Assembly: GCF_002929225.1 (NCBI RefSeq)
Contig: NZ_PISM01000004.1
Coordinates: forward strand, 558,001-622,000
DNA length: 64,000 nucleotides
Direction: 5' to 3'
Source of the DNA: Stutzerimonas kunmingensis
Lineage (GTDB): Bacteria > Pseudomonadota > Gammaproteobacteria > Pseudomonadales > Pseudomonadaceae
The translations under genes and the position numbers were made by a program. The notes under the pieces were generated by a model that saw only the letters and a program-made list of their open reading frames with translations, did not search any database and had not been told where the DNA came from. Positions 55,527-62,948 of the stretch are shown here, in pieces; within the stretch, counting starts at the first letter, position 1; every line of letters begins with the position of its first letter.

Positions 55527-56396
55527 ATGACCACTCCCACCGCCCTCAGCCTGAAGAAGATCTATTCGGGCAAGGTTCGTGATCTCTACGAGATCGACGA
55601 CAAACGCATGCTCATGGTCGCCACCGATCGTCTATCGGCGTTCGACGTGATTCTCGCCGAACCGATTCCGGAGAAAGGCAAGATACTCACCGCGATCTCC
55701 AACTTCTGGTTCGACAAGCTCAACGGCCTGATCCCCAACCACTTCACCGGTGACAAAGTCGAAGACGTTGTGCCGGCAGCCGAGTTGCCGCTCGTAGAAG
55801 GCCGTGCCGTGGTCGCCAAGCGTCTAAAGCCGGTAGCAGTGGAGGCGATTGTGCGTGGCTACATCGTCGGCTCCGGCTGGAAGGAATACCAAAAGAGCGG
55901 CACGGTTTGCGGCATCCAGCTCCCGGTTGGTTTGAAAGAAGCTGCCAAGCTGCCGCAGCCAATCTTCACACCTTCGACCAAGGCGGCAGTGGGCGATCAC
56001 GACGAGAACATCTCGTTCGAGCAGTGCGAGGCTATCATCGGCAAGGAGCTTGCTGCCCAGGTGCGCGACGTGTCCATCGCGCTCTATAGCGCGGCAGTCG
56101 AGTACGCAGCCACGCGCGGCATCATCATCGCCGACACCAAGTTCGAGTTCGGGCTCGACGACGACGGCACGCTGACACTGATGGACGAAGTGCTCACTCC
56201 TGACTCGAGCCGCTTCTGGCCAGCCGATAGCTACGAGGAAGGCAAGAACCCGCCGAGCTTCGACAAGCAGTTCGTCCGTGACTGGCTCGAATCGACCGGC
56301 TGGAACAAGCAGCCGCCGGCTCCAGCTGTTCCGGCCGACGTTGCGCAGCGAACTGCCGACAAGTACCGCGAGGCGCTGACCCGTCTGACGGCCTGA
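55527..56396 (+). CDS. purC: SAICAR synthase PurC, long form
   Basis: Joins aspartate to CAIR in purine synthesis. The 289-residue product opens [32 protein letters not shown] and contains [20 protein letters not shown] (here [21 protein letters not shown]) and [32 protein letters not shown], the fungal/betaproteobacterial type. Standard gammaproteobacterial PurC at this locus is about 237 residues and lacks the long C-terminal extension ([17 protein letters not shown]). The expected PurC position is occupied, so this looks like replacement or a difference of lineage. tRNA-Ser follows, 125 bases away. Confidence 0.94.
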   Translation: MTTPTALSLKKIYSGKVRDLYEIDDKRMLMVATDRLSAFDVILAEPIPEKGKILTAISNFWFDKLNGLIPNHFTGDKVEDVVPAAELPLVEGRAVVAKRLKPVAVEAIVRGYIVGSGWKEYQKSGTVCGIQLPVGLKEAAKLPQPIFTPSTKAAVGDHDENISFEQCEAIIGKELAAQVRDVSIALYSAAVEYAATRGIIIADTKFEFGLDDDGTLTLMDEVLTPDSSRFWPADSYEEGKNPPSFDKQFVRDWLESTGWNKQPPAPAVPADVAQRTADKYREALTRLTA

Positions 56397-56482
56397 CCGA
56401 ACTGCATGACCAGGCTCGCCCTTCGTCCGCTCATGGTGGGACGCAAGAGACTGAAAACGGTAAAAAATCTATGCAGTTGGGG

Positions 56483-56511
56483 TTCGACAAACCTGCTCCA
56501 GCTGCTATGAT
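56483..56511 (+). promoter_or_regulatory. Promoter of tRNA-Ser
   Basis: TTCGAC (56483-56488), a 17-base spacer and TATGAT (56506-56511), with a GC-rich discriminator before the tRNA. Confidence 0.65.
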
Positions 56512-56521
56512 GCGCGCCGCT

Positions 56522-56611
56522 GGAGAGATGCCGGAGTGGCCGAACGGGACGGATTCGAAATCCGTTGTACCCTCGCGGGTACCTAGGGTTCAAATCCCTA
56601 TCTCTCCGCCA
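56522..56611 (+). tRNA. tRNA-Ser (anticodon CGA)
   Basis: A 90-base class II tRNA with encoded CCA: acceptor GGAGAGA/TCTCTCC, anticodon loop TTCGAAA (CGA, reading UCG), a long variable arm (GTACCCTCGCGGGTAC) and T-arm TAGGGTTCAAATCCCTA. The gene is intact, and an integrase lies 121 bases downstream facing it, so its 3' part is the likely attachment site of the element to the right. Confidence 0.97.
56590..56611 (+). other. Putative attL core in the tRNA-Ser 3' end
   Basis: Tyrosine integrases that sit next to a tRNA usually recombine in the T-arm to 3' end, which here reads TTCAAATCCCTATCTCTCCG plus CCA. The matching copy would be at the right end of the element, beyond 64 kb, so the exact core cannot be confirmed. 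Confidence 0.45.
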
Positions 56612-56614
56612 CAC

Positions 56615-56652
56615 AAAAAAGCCCCGTAATTCAATGAGTTACGGGGCTTTTT
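56615..56652. terminator. Bidirectional terminator between tRNA-Ser and integrase
   Basis: AAAGCCCCGTAA and TTACGGGGCTTT form a perfect twelve-pair stem around TTCAATGAG, with A-run and T-run flanks. Confidence 0.9.
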
Positions 56653-56732
56653 CATGTCTTTCAGATAGGTAAAAAACCGCTTGGGGGCAAAATTGGGGGC
56701 ATTTGGGGGCAAAATCTAAGCCTCCGAGACCG

Positions 56733-58019
56733 CTACGCACCGCTCCAATCCACCCCAAATCCCATTTGCTCGGAGACATCACTACCCATCCGTTTTGTGT
56801 CATCAGGGATCAGCTTTGCATAGTGTTTCTTAATCATGGTGGTGTCAGCGTGACCAAGCTGCTTGGCTAGCCACTCCAGTTTGACGTGACTGGATAGGGC
56901 CTGGCTCGCAAACGTATGACGGCACTGGTTGATGCCTCGGTGGTTCACCTTGGACTTGACCAGATGCTCCTTAAACCATTCATCCAGGTGGTCAGGATTC
57001 CAGGCCTTGTCCGTAGTCCAGTCTCTGAACAGGAAGGTGACTCGCTCCTGTTCGCTGGTTAGGTTGTCCCGCTGAGTGACATCAATCTGCTGTGGTTTGC
57101 AGGCAGCGGTGTCTTCCAGGATAAGTTTCATCAACTCAGCCGCAGGTTTGATCAGCTCGACAAAGCGTTCACGTGTCTCCTCCTTTGGGATGCGGTAGAT
57201 GCCATCCACGTACGCCCGCCGGACATGGATCACCAGGTTATCGAGATCGACATCCTCACGGGCCAGTCCCATCAACTCAGAGCGTGACAAGCCGATCCAG
57301 CAGTTCATAACCACCACGCGTGCTTCACGCAGCCTTTCAGGGTCTGCACGGCGGATACGGTCGATTTCTACACGTGTGAACGGATCAGCCAGGCTTTTGT
57401 ATTTCACCTTGTGGTTATGGATGTTCTTCAGGTGGTTGTTGGCGATGAGACCATTTGCACTGGCATCAGCCCATACCCCGCGGACTACTGTCAGAACGTC
57501 ATTGACGGTCTTTGGAGACAGCCCCTTCGTACCGTTCTCAGGCTTCACAAGGCGATTGCGAAATAATCTGAGATCTTGAATCGTTACCCGGTCAATGGGG
57601 GTGTCGCCAAAGTACCGGATGACATGTCCTGCTTTGCACTTGTAGTTTAGGTACGTCGTCGACGCCTTATCGCTTTTCGATACACGCAGCCAGAGCATCA
57701 CGCCTTCTTTGACCGTCATGGTTGTGGATGCGGGCTCTGAATGCGTCGCAGTAGGTTGGACAGGAAGAGGACGCTGCACCTGACCGGCCGCTTCAGTCTG
57801 AGTCACCTTTGCTGAGTCGGGGAATCGACGTTGGTAGTCAAACACGCCGCGCTTGATCTCATCGACCACCAGTTCGCGAACGCTTTTGGCGTACGCGATG
57901 GTTTTTGCGCTCACCGACATGTCCCGGATCACCTCACGCTGGCGTTTGCCATTAAGCATGAAGCTGATCCGGACTTTCCCGTTGTGAATTTCAACTCCTT
58001 TTGGCATCTCCATAGTCAT
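56733..58019 (-). CDS. int: Site-specific tyrosine recombinase (integrase)
   Basis: A 428-residue integrase. Catalytic residues of the tyrosine recombinase family: R in IGLSRSELMGL, HxxR replaced by the form INQCRHTFASQALS, H in LGHADTTMIKKHY and the nucleophile Y in that same segment. The N-terminus (GVEIHNGKVRISFMLNGKRQREV) is an arm-type DNA-binding domain, followed by a core-binding domain (VKEGVMLWLRVSKSDKASTTYLNY). The ATG at 58019 overlaps the stop of the small upstream gene (ATGA) and has AGGAG upstream; a longer frame to 58037 is rejected. Position beside tRNA-Ser fits integration there. Confidence 0.94.
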   Translation of the reverse strand: MTMEMPKGVEIHNGKVRISFMLNGKRQREVIRDMSVSAKTIAYAKSVRELVVDEIKRGVFDYQRRFPDSAKVTQTEAAGQVQRPLPVQPTATHSEPASTTMTVKEGVMLWLRVSKSDKASTTYLNYKCKAGHVIRYFGDTPIDRVTIQDLRLFRNRLVKPENGTKGLSPKTVNDVLTVVRGVWADASANGLIANNHLKNIHNHKVKYKSLADPFTRVEIDRIRRADPERLREARVVVMNCWIGLSRSELMGLAREDVDLDNLVIHVRRAYVDGIYRIPKEETRERFVELIKPAAELMKLILEDTAACKPQQIDVTQRDNLTSEQERVTFLFRDWTTDKAWNPDHLDEWFKEHLVKSKVNHRGINQCRHTFASQALSSHVKLEWLAKQLGHADTTMIKKHYAKLIPDDTKRMGSDVSEQMGFGVDWSGA

Positions 58020-58273
58020 AGCGCTCCTGACATCCATTTCTCGATGGCTTCGCGGTTATATACGATCCGTCTAGCAGGATCGCGATCCCAATGTTTGCCC
58101 TCATGCCACTGGCCGCTGGCACGATATTTCCGAGCGGCCTCGGTACTGATGCCAAAAATCGGGAATATCAGTTCCTGTCTGACCCACTTAGCAGGATGGA
58201 TGACGAATAAATGCTTAGCCCCAAGGGCGGGAACGTCATAGTTATTGATGAGTTGTTCCGCTGTTGCTGTCAT
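58016..58273 (-). CDS. xis: Excisionase-like small DNA-binding protein
   Basis: An 85-residue protein directly upstream of, and overlapping, the integrase. The segment GISTEAARKYRASGQWHEGKHWDRDPARRIVYNREAIEKWMSG has the winged-helix pattern of phage excisionases and MerR-like DNA-binding proteins, with a basic wing. Ribosome binding site: AAAGGAAAAGCA before the ATG. With int it would form an excision pair; the symbol is by position and similarity, not by test. A palindrome like the operators near the repressor lies 23 bases upstream of its start. Confidence 0.75.
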   Translation of the reverse strand: MTATAEQLINNYDVPALGAKHLFVIHPAKWVRQELIFPIFGISTEAARKYRASGQWHEGKHWDRDPARRIVYNREAIEKWMSGAL

Positions 58274-58295
58274 TGCTTTTCCTTTCGGTAGTTAA

Positions 58296-58311
58296 AATAG
58301 CAAATGCTATT
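58296..58311. promoter_or_regulatory. Palindromic operator upstream of xis-int
   Basis: AATAGCA-AA-TGCTATT is a perfect seven-base palindrome. The same sequence with one change is at 59504-59519, downstream of the early promoter, so both may bind the CI-like repressor encoded between them. No strong promoter was identified here; the site overlaps the most likely -10 region on the minus strand. Confidence 0.6.
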
Positions 58312-58335
58312 AATGGGGGTAAAAAAAACCGCAAA

Positions 58336-59409
58336 CTAGGCCTTGGCGCGGCGCTGCCTCAATGAAGCTATGACCGTACCCACGACCAAAGCATCATCTT
58401 CGATACGATGCATCCTGTCCGGGTAATGGTCATTGAGAGTTTCGAGATACCGCCCATTCAAAGTTTGCCGCAGCCGACCGAATCCTGGTGCTCCTTTTGG
58501 ATCAAGGATCACAATGTCATCCGTACTTTTCGGTGTTACGGCAGGATCGACTAGGACGAGGTCGTTTGGCAGATATTCAGGTTCCATAACGTCGAAGGAA
58601 ATCCTCATCCAGAAAGCCTGGGGACTCTGCTCGAAGGGGCTAAGAAAATATCCTTCCTCTGAAGGGCTCAGGTGGGCCCGCTCTGGGCTCCGCAGTGCTT
58701 GGTCTGTCCAAGAGATGATCGGCAGCACTGATGGTGAACGCAAATGCGTCCCAGCAGATCGTTGTGAAGGCACATCTTCCGTTTCGGGTTGAACTACGGC
58801 GCCGTTGAGCAAAGTCTGCCACCGATTTTGCTGTAGCTCTTCTCTTGGCAGAAGCCCAAAATCTTGGCGTACAGCCGCAGATCTAGCCTTATCAAGGTTC
58901 CCGCCGTGAACGAGCCAGTCAGGCGTGACATGCAGCGTCTTAGCCAATTCGAGAATCTTTTTAGTGCCTTTATTTCGCCCGGTTTCCAGATTGCCAATGG
59001 TTGCCTGGGAGAGCCCTGATCTGGAGGCCAATTGAGCCTGCGTGAGGCCGCACTGCTCTCTTCGGAACGTCAGCCTAGCCGCAAAGCTATCCAGTGCTCG
59101 ATGCATTACGAGCGTTACGTCACTGTTGCTTTTGTCCTGTCCTCCCGGGCGGTTTCCTTCCGGAGCATGTGCCGCTGAGGTTCCGTCGAAACTATCCCCG
59201 TAAAGAAGCCACTCCACCGGTACATGAAGAGCCTGAGCGAGCTCCATCGCGTTATTTGAGGTCTTCGATGACCCGCTTTCTAGTAGAGCAATGCTCGACT
59301 GAGTGATACCGGCCAGCTTGGCAAGCTTGGCTTGGGTGAGCTGTCGGGTTTTGCGCGCTAGTGCAATACGGCCGCCGAGTGTGTTTGGGTCGATAGGCTT
59401 CATCAGCAT
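58336..59409 (-). CDS. CI-like repressor with two XRE HTH domains and a degenerate S24 domain
   Basis: A 357-residue phage-type repressor. Residues 13-70 form a first XRE HTH (RIALARKTRQLTQAKLAKLAG..QSSIALLESG) and residues 108-168 a second one (ARLTFRREQCGLTQAQLASR..SQATIGNLETG); a linker leads to a LexA/S24-like domain near 250-350. The S24 catalytic serine site reads FDVMEPEYLPNDLVLVD, with valine (V274) where serine is expected, and the lysine region reads GRLRQTLNGRYLE, with no matching lysine, so self-cleavage is unlikely. The start is fixed by GAGGAA and by a promoter only 15-20 bases upstream; a start at 59475 would precede it. It is divergent from the early genes. Confidence 0.9.
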   Translation of the reverse strand: MLMKPIDPNTLGGRIALARKTRQLTQAKLAKLAGITQSSIALLESGSSKTSNNAMELAQALHVPVEWLLYGDSFDGTSAAHAPEGNRPGGQDKSNSDVTLVMHRALDSFAARLTFRREQCGLTQAQLASRSGLSQATIGNLETGRNKGTKKILELAKTLHVTPDWLVHGGNLDKARSAAVRQDFGLLPREELQQNRWQTLLNGAVVQPETEDVPSQRSAGTHLRSPSVLPIISWTDQALRSPERAHLSPSEEGYFLSPFEQSPQAFWMRISFDVMEPEYLPNDLVLVDPAVTPKSTDDIVILDPKGAPGFGRLRQTLNGRYLETLNDHYPDRMHRIEDDALVVGTVIASLRQRRAKA

Positions 59410-59430
59410 CGTTTCCTCTGTATTGGCTGA

Positions 59431-59459
59431 ATAGTACTCATCGGTAATAGCATTGTCAA
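59431..59459 (-). promoter_or_regulatory. Repressor promoter (minus strand)
   Basis: On the minus strand, TTGACA (59454-59459), 17 bases, TACTAT (59431-59436): a near-consensus sigma-70 promoter. The -10 is about 22 bases before the repressor start codon. The spacer holds the half-site AATAGCA (59446-59452). Confidence 0.8.
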
Positions 59460-59468
59460 TAAAAGCTG

Positions 59469-59496
59469 TTGACAATAGCCAAATGCTTATTAATAT
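59469..59496 (+). promoter_or_regulatory. Divergent early promoter (plus strand)
   Basis: TTGACA (59469-59474), 16 bases, TAATAT (59491-59496): near-consensus. It shares an inverted repeat ATTGTCAA-9 bases-TTGACAAT with the repressor promoter, so the two -35 boxes lie back to back. The spacer holds a half-site AATAGCC (59474-59480) and an inverted TGCTTATT. Confidence 0.82.
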
Positions 59497-59503
59497 AGGC
59501 GGC

Positions 59504-59519
59504 CATAGCAGATGCTATT
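59504..59519. promoter_or_regulatory. Palindromic operator at the early promoter
   Basis: CATAGCA-GA-TGCTATT, thirteen of fourteen palindrome positions, lies just after the early promoter's -10, at about the transcription start. It matches the operator upstream of xis (58296-58311) in all but the first base and the centre. Confidence 0.65.
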
Positions 59520-59546
59520 AAATCAAGCTGACGGTGAGGCGAGAGC

Positions 59547-59657
59547 GTGAGAGAGAGAAAGAGGTTTACTAAGCACGAAGATGCTTTCCTGAAAATCTAC
59601 AAAACCGTGGGTTCAACACTGGTGCGCGTATTGGAGTGGGAGCCGCAGAATGGATAA
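59547..59657 (+). CDS. Small 36-codon ORF, first gene of the early transcript
   Basis: Starts at GTG behind GGTGAGGCGAGAGC and encodes a basic peptide (VRERKRFTKHEDAFLKIY near the start, ending WEPQNG). It overlaps the next gene by eight bases, with that gene's ATG inside its last codons, an arrangement typical of translational coupling. No family was recognised; it could be a small phage protein or only a leader. Whether it is made is unproven, but the ribosome binding site, position after the promoter and overlap all support it. Confidence 0.6.
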   Translation: MRERKRFTKHEDAFLKIYKTVGSTLVRVLEWEPQNG

Positions 59658-60669
59658 TGTCAGCCCGATGCAGCACCTAAGGCAGGCTACGAAAAAATAT
59701 CCAAGCATGTCTTCTTGGGTCGCGACGTTCCTCAAGGCTAAGGGCGAGCCGGGGGAGCAAGAATGGCCGAACTGGTGTTTTCTTCCAATGGCGGCTTGGG
59801 CAGCCATAATCCAGACGCAGGCTCGTAAAAGTAATCGGTACGCGAGCCCCATGGAAGTTGCCGCTACAGTAGGCACGCTCTCGGCAATCGGCACCTGGCG
59901 CTATTCGCAGGGCATTTACCGTATGGACGCGCATCTTCTTGCTGAACTTGCTAGGACTGAGTGTTCAGGCGTACTGCCGTGTGACGTACTCCGGCGGCTG
60001 CCTGAATGGTGTGTCTACATTGAAACGCCTGGATTAACGTATTTCGAGTCCGCGCTACATGGCTTTTGGGCGCATTTGGAATGGGACATGAATCTTCAGC
60101 GAGAGGAGCTTAGATTGGTATTGAATACCACCCAAGGCCTGATCCCTGAGCCGTTACATCTGGGTGAATGGTCAGTCGAGGAGGCGGTGACTAAGGTACT
60201 CAAGGTCGTGAGCACGAATCTCGGAGGGCTTCTTGATACCGGGCAGCTTGGATCACTTTTGCAGGAGTACAAGGTTAAACAGCTAAGACCGCTTATCTCG
60301 ATCTTGTTATATCTATGCTCTGAAGAGCCGGACATCGATCCAGCCCTGATGCCTGAGCCATCATCCCGCAAATCAGTTTTTAAAAAGGGAAAGAGTGGTC
60401 TATATCTCTTCACGCCAGAGAAGCCGAAGATCTTCAACGTAGGCAGTAAAGTTGGACGGAGCTTTCGAAATGAGCATGAGGCTCAGCTGAATGGGCGGTC
60501 GGTAAAAGCGCATCTGCGAAGAGGTCACTGGCATGGTTTCTGGAAAGGGCCTCGCTTAGGTGACCGAACCTTCATCTATCGTTGGATTTCGCCTCTCGTT
60601 GTTAAAGGAAAAAGGCAAATGTATGCGTCGGATAGCGAGACGGGGCGCGGCGCGGCCGTCGAAGTATGA
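59650..60669 (+). CDS. AcrVA2-like anti-CRISPR family protein
   Basis: A 339-residue protein that I recognise as similar along its length to AcrVA2, the Moraxella bovoculi inhibitor of the type V-A nuclease Cas12a. Shared landmarks, from memory of AcrVA2: the PLPxWCVYIET-like segment (here RLPEWCVYIETPGL), a TWRYSQGIYRMD segment, the LLYLCSEEPDI motif and the C-terminal RRGHWHGFWKG followed by FIYRWISPLVV. AcrVA2 is known to lower Cas12a levels by targeting its nascent chain and mRNA; no cas12a is visible here and most pseudomonads lack it, so the true target may differ. The gene is first (after a small ORF) behind a repressor-controlled early promoter. The similarity was judged by eye only. 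Confidence 0.75.
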   Translation: MDNVSPMQHLRQATKKYPSMSSWVATFLKAKGEPGEQEWPNWCFLPMAAWAAIIQTQARKSNRYASPMEVAATVGTLSAIGTWRYSQGIYRMDAHLLAELARTECSGVLPCDVLRRLPEWCVYIETPGLTYFESALHGFWAHLEWDMNLQREELRLVLNTTQGLIPEPLHLGEWSVEEAVTKVLKVVSTNLGGLLDTGQLGSLLQEYKVKQLRPLISILLYLCSEEPDIDPALMPEPSSRKSVFKKGKSGLYLFTPEKPKIFNVGSKVGRSFRNEHEAQLNGRSVKAHLRRGHWHGFWKGPRLGDRTFIYRWISPLVVKGKRQMYASDSETGRGAAVEV

Positions 60670-61492
60670 AGGGCAGGCGCGATAGAGCAATGTATAGAGG
60701 GCCAGCTGCGCCGTAGTTCTGACGGCCTACTGAGGCGTTGACGCTCATGGTTGCCGCGTGCCAAAGCTGAAACCACTTTCAGTTATGACTTGGCGGAAAT
60801 CTAGCATTCTCGGATACCGGATCCTACCCCGCCAGGTCTGGAGCAACAATTCGGTTGCTGCTTTAGGCCTTCCCTTACGAGACCCGTCTAACGGCTGACA
60901 CCTGTGCAGCAATGCGTGTGCGTGCTTGCGACTATCAGCGAATGCGCAAACTGCTGACAGATGCTTAAGCCCTAACGCTGCTTGGCGTTGACCGAAGGCA
61001 GGGCCTTTTGGGCAATCCGGCTGCGCATCAGCGCCCACCCGCCGATGTCAATAACCGGGCGAGTCCGCGATGTTACTCTGATCAGTTTACAAGCGCGGCC
61101 TTGGCGAGCCTTCGGTTCAGGGGCCCCTTCATTGGAACCGTCAGTTGCGAGCGTGACCCCCCCGAGACATTCGCTAGCTAGTTTCGCTGTTCGTTGCCCG
61201 GAAACAAGGTGGAGACACCGGCGGCATCAACATCCATCCGTAATGTATGCCTACGCTGATGTGCTGCCTTCATTAGGTTGGACAGATTTCGCATGTCTCA
61301 TTAGTAGGTCTGTCGGGTATGCAATCAGGCAACGCTTTATATGTTTGCGTGCGTTAACCACTAACTTGACAATATACATGTATTAGAAATACCGCTTGTC
61401 GAGAAAGTGTGTGTGGCGAATATAAAAAGTACTTGACGCCTAAGTTAAACGGTTGGACTATGCCTACACATTATATGTGTCGGTGGTGATTA
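60670..61492. other. 823-base region with no recognised gene
   Basis: Open frames on both strands (a minus frame at 60745-61038 and a plus frame at 60982-61386) look accidental: they are rich in Arg/Pro/Ser, lack ribosome binding sites and recognised motifs. The first 550 bases have host-like GC content, and the last 150 become AT-rich, with ATACATGTAT (61374-61383). It may be a decayed gene or an intergenic spacer of the element. Confidence 0.45.
61466..61480. promoter_or_regulatory. Palindrome upstream of the pentapeptide-repeat gene
   Basis: ACACAT-TAT-ATGTGT is a perfect six-base inverted repeat, 12 bases before the start codon. It overlaps or adjoins the ribosome binding site region (CGGTGGTGATT), so it could be an operator or an RNA hairpin. 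Confidence 0.5.
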
Positions 61493-62323
61493 ATGTTTAA
61501 TCGTTTGGTTAATCCAGTAGGCTTAAGGTTAGAGGCGGCGAAGCTGCGCCAAGCTATGATGCTAAATCATCGACATGCTATTCAGTTGGCCGAGGAGGCA
61601 GGTTTCGTTCCAGGCTATATCCCGAACCACCAACAATGCCTTGAGCTCATTGCGCGGCAATGGGGGTTCGGCGGTTATCTCGATTTTCATAGAAATCAGG
61701 AACATCTAGCGGCGTACATAGAACTCAATCTCAAAGCTAGGATTTGGCCCAGCTTTCGCCCCGTTCGACCGTCGATCCAAGCTTACACGCGTTGCGTTGA
61801 GGCGATTGAGGACGCCTTGAGCAAAAGGATACCTCTTGCCGTGGCTGCGCATCTGCAAGGCGCAAACTTCGATGGTTTCGAATTCAGCGACGCACTGGCG
61901 TGGCGGTTCGGGGCTAGGCTTTGCAGGTCGACCATTAGCTTCGCTGGCTTGCGGGGACGCGGCGCGTTGATCTCGGGTATTTGGGCGATGTCTGTGAGTA
62001 GTTTTGTCCGCGCTGACTTGAGCGAGGCCAAGTTCTACTCTTCTGACGATACGGGAGTAATTGGGCCGGGCATTCGACTGGGCCAGATTGACCTCAGCGG
62101 CGCTAATCTGGAAGGAGCAGATCTACGATGTTCATATTTCTCCCAATGTTCCTTTTTGGATGCGCGTATCGGCGGGGCAGATCTTAGATGTTGTCATCTT
62201 ACGTCGTCGTACTTTGACAATGTAGCTAAGCCGTTAATAGCTTCAGTAAAGCATTCTCGCTTTAAAAAATCTTGGATCTACAGTCCTCTCCAGCCGGATC
62301 AGCTTGCTGCCTGTCCAGCCTAG
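61493..62323 (+). CDS. Pentapeptide-repeat protein, function unknown
   Basis: A 276-residue protein. Residues about 120-255 hold A(D/N)LXX-type pentapeptide repeats, clearest in VRADLSEAKFYSS, IDLSGANLEGADLRCSYFSQCSFLDARIGGADLRC (here described in pieces), which fold into a right-handed quadrilateral beta helix. The N-terminal 80 residues contain HQQCLELIARQWGFGGYLDFHRN, a motif resembling the short N-terminal segment seen in some plasmid and mobile-element proteins. Pentapeptide proteins on mobile elements may mimic DNA (as Qnr and MfpA do), but no activity can be inferred. The AT-rich upstream sequence and GGTGGTGA ribosome binding site suggest a foreign origin. Confidence 0.75.
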   Translation: MFNRLVNPVGLRLEAAKLRQAMMLNHRHAIQLAEEAGFVPGYIPNHQQCLELIARQWGFGGYLDFHRNQEHLAAYIELNLKARIWPSFRPVRPSIQAYTRCVEAIEDALSKRIPLAVAAHLQGANFDGFEFSDALAWRFGARLCRSTISFAGLRGRGALISGIWAMSVSSFVRADLSEAKFYSSDDTGVIGPGIRLGQIDLSGANLEGADLRCSYFSQCSFLDARIGGADLRCCHLTSSYFDNVAKPLIASVKHSRFKKSWIYSPLQPDQLAACPA

Positions 62324-62394
62324 TTTTTGTTAGGTGGTTTAGGGTTAATAACTATAAACCGCATATTCGATCTTCAAGCTATATATAGGCAATA

Positions 62395-62406
62395 GTCAGT
62401 ACTGAC
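62395..62406. promoter_or_regulatory. Perfect palindrome GTCAGTACTGAC
   Basis: A twelve-base perfect palindrome in the 193-base AT-rich gap before the next gene. It may be a regulator site or a restriction or hairpin element; no promoter could be assigned with certainty. Confidence 0.35.
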
Positions 62407-62516
62407 ATTTATTGGGACACAGTTTTTTCATCCTTGGGGCAGGTTGTTCACCAGGCAGGGGAGTTTCGCCAAAATTCTGCCTTATTAGATCTTGATTACC
62501 CAGATAAGGAGAGGGT

Positions 62517-62924
62517 ATGGACGATTTAAAGAAAGTATCCGATTTATTATACGCCCCGGGTGAGGTAATGCCTGGTATCGACATGTCGTTGGAGGAGGCA
62601 TGTGCGCGGGGGGCTGCGGCTGGGTTTATTGATGAAAAACCATTCTGTGTCGTGCGTGACTGGATTTGGATTGATCTTATCGTGCCCGACGCACTACGAG
62701 AAGCGTTACAGGCGTCCGGTCAACAGCCGGTAATGGTGTATGCAAGCCAAGTGTTGTACGACAGCGCCCAGCGATTCAATTTTGGTGATTGTGTAAGAAC
62801 GACGCAACTTGTTGAGTTTGCTGACGGGTGCATTTTTAGAACACGCAATACCCGATATGTGCTTGTTGGCCCAGGCGTTCGTAAGAGCGCCGAAGCCTCC
62901 ACAGTTCTTAAGATGTTTTGGTAG
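62517..62924 (+). CDS. Uncharacterised 135-residue protein, possibly DUF6957
   Basis: An acidic, soluble 135-residue protein starting behind AAGGAGAGGGT. The pattern DLLYAPGEVMPGIDMSLEEAC at the start, then CVVRDWIWIDLIVPDALRE, VYASQVLYDSAQRFNFGDCVRTTQLVEF, CIFRTRNTRYVLVGPG and RKSAE near the end, resembles a family of about 130-residue proteins common on Pseudomonas prophages and islands that I recall as DUF6957. The assignment is from memory and the function is unknown. The gene precedes a zinc-ribbon-like protein on the same strand. Confidence 0.6.
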   Translation: MDDLKKVSDLLYAPGEVMPGIDMSLEEACARGAAAGFIDEKPFCVVRDWIWIDLIVPDALREALQASGQQPVMVYASQVLYDSAQRFNFGDCVRTTQLVEFADGCIFRTRNTRYVLVGPGVRKSAEASTVLKMFW

Positions 62925-62948
62925 AGGCTCGGTATGGGGAGGGGCGAA

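Noticed and set aside
60745..61386. Two opposing frames (97 and 134 codons) after the AcrVA2-like gene
   Set aside because: No ribosome binding sites, skewed composition, and no recognised motif; kept as an unassigned gap.
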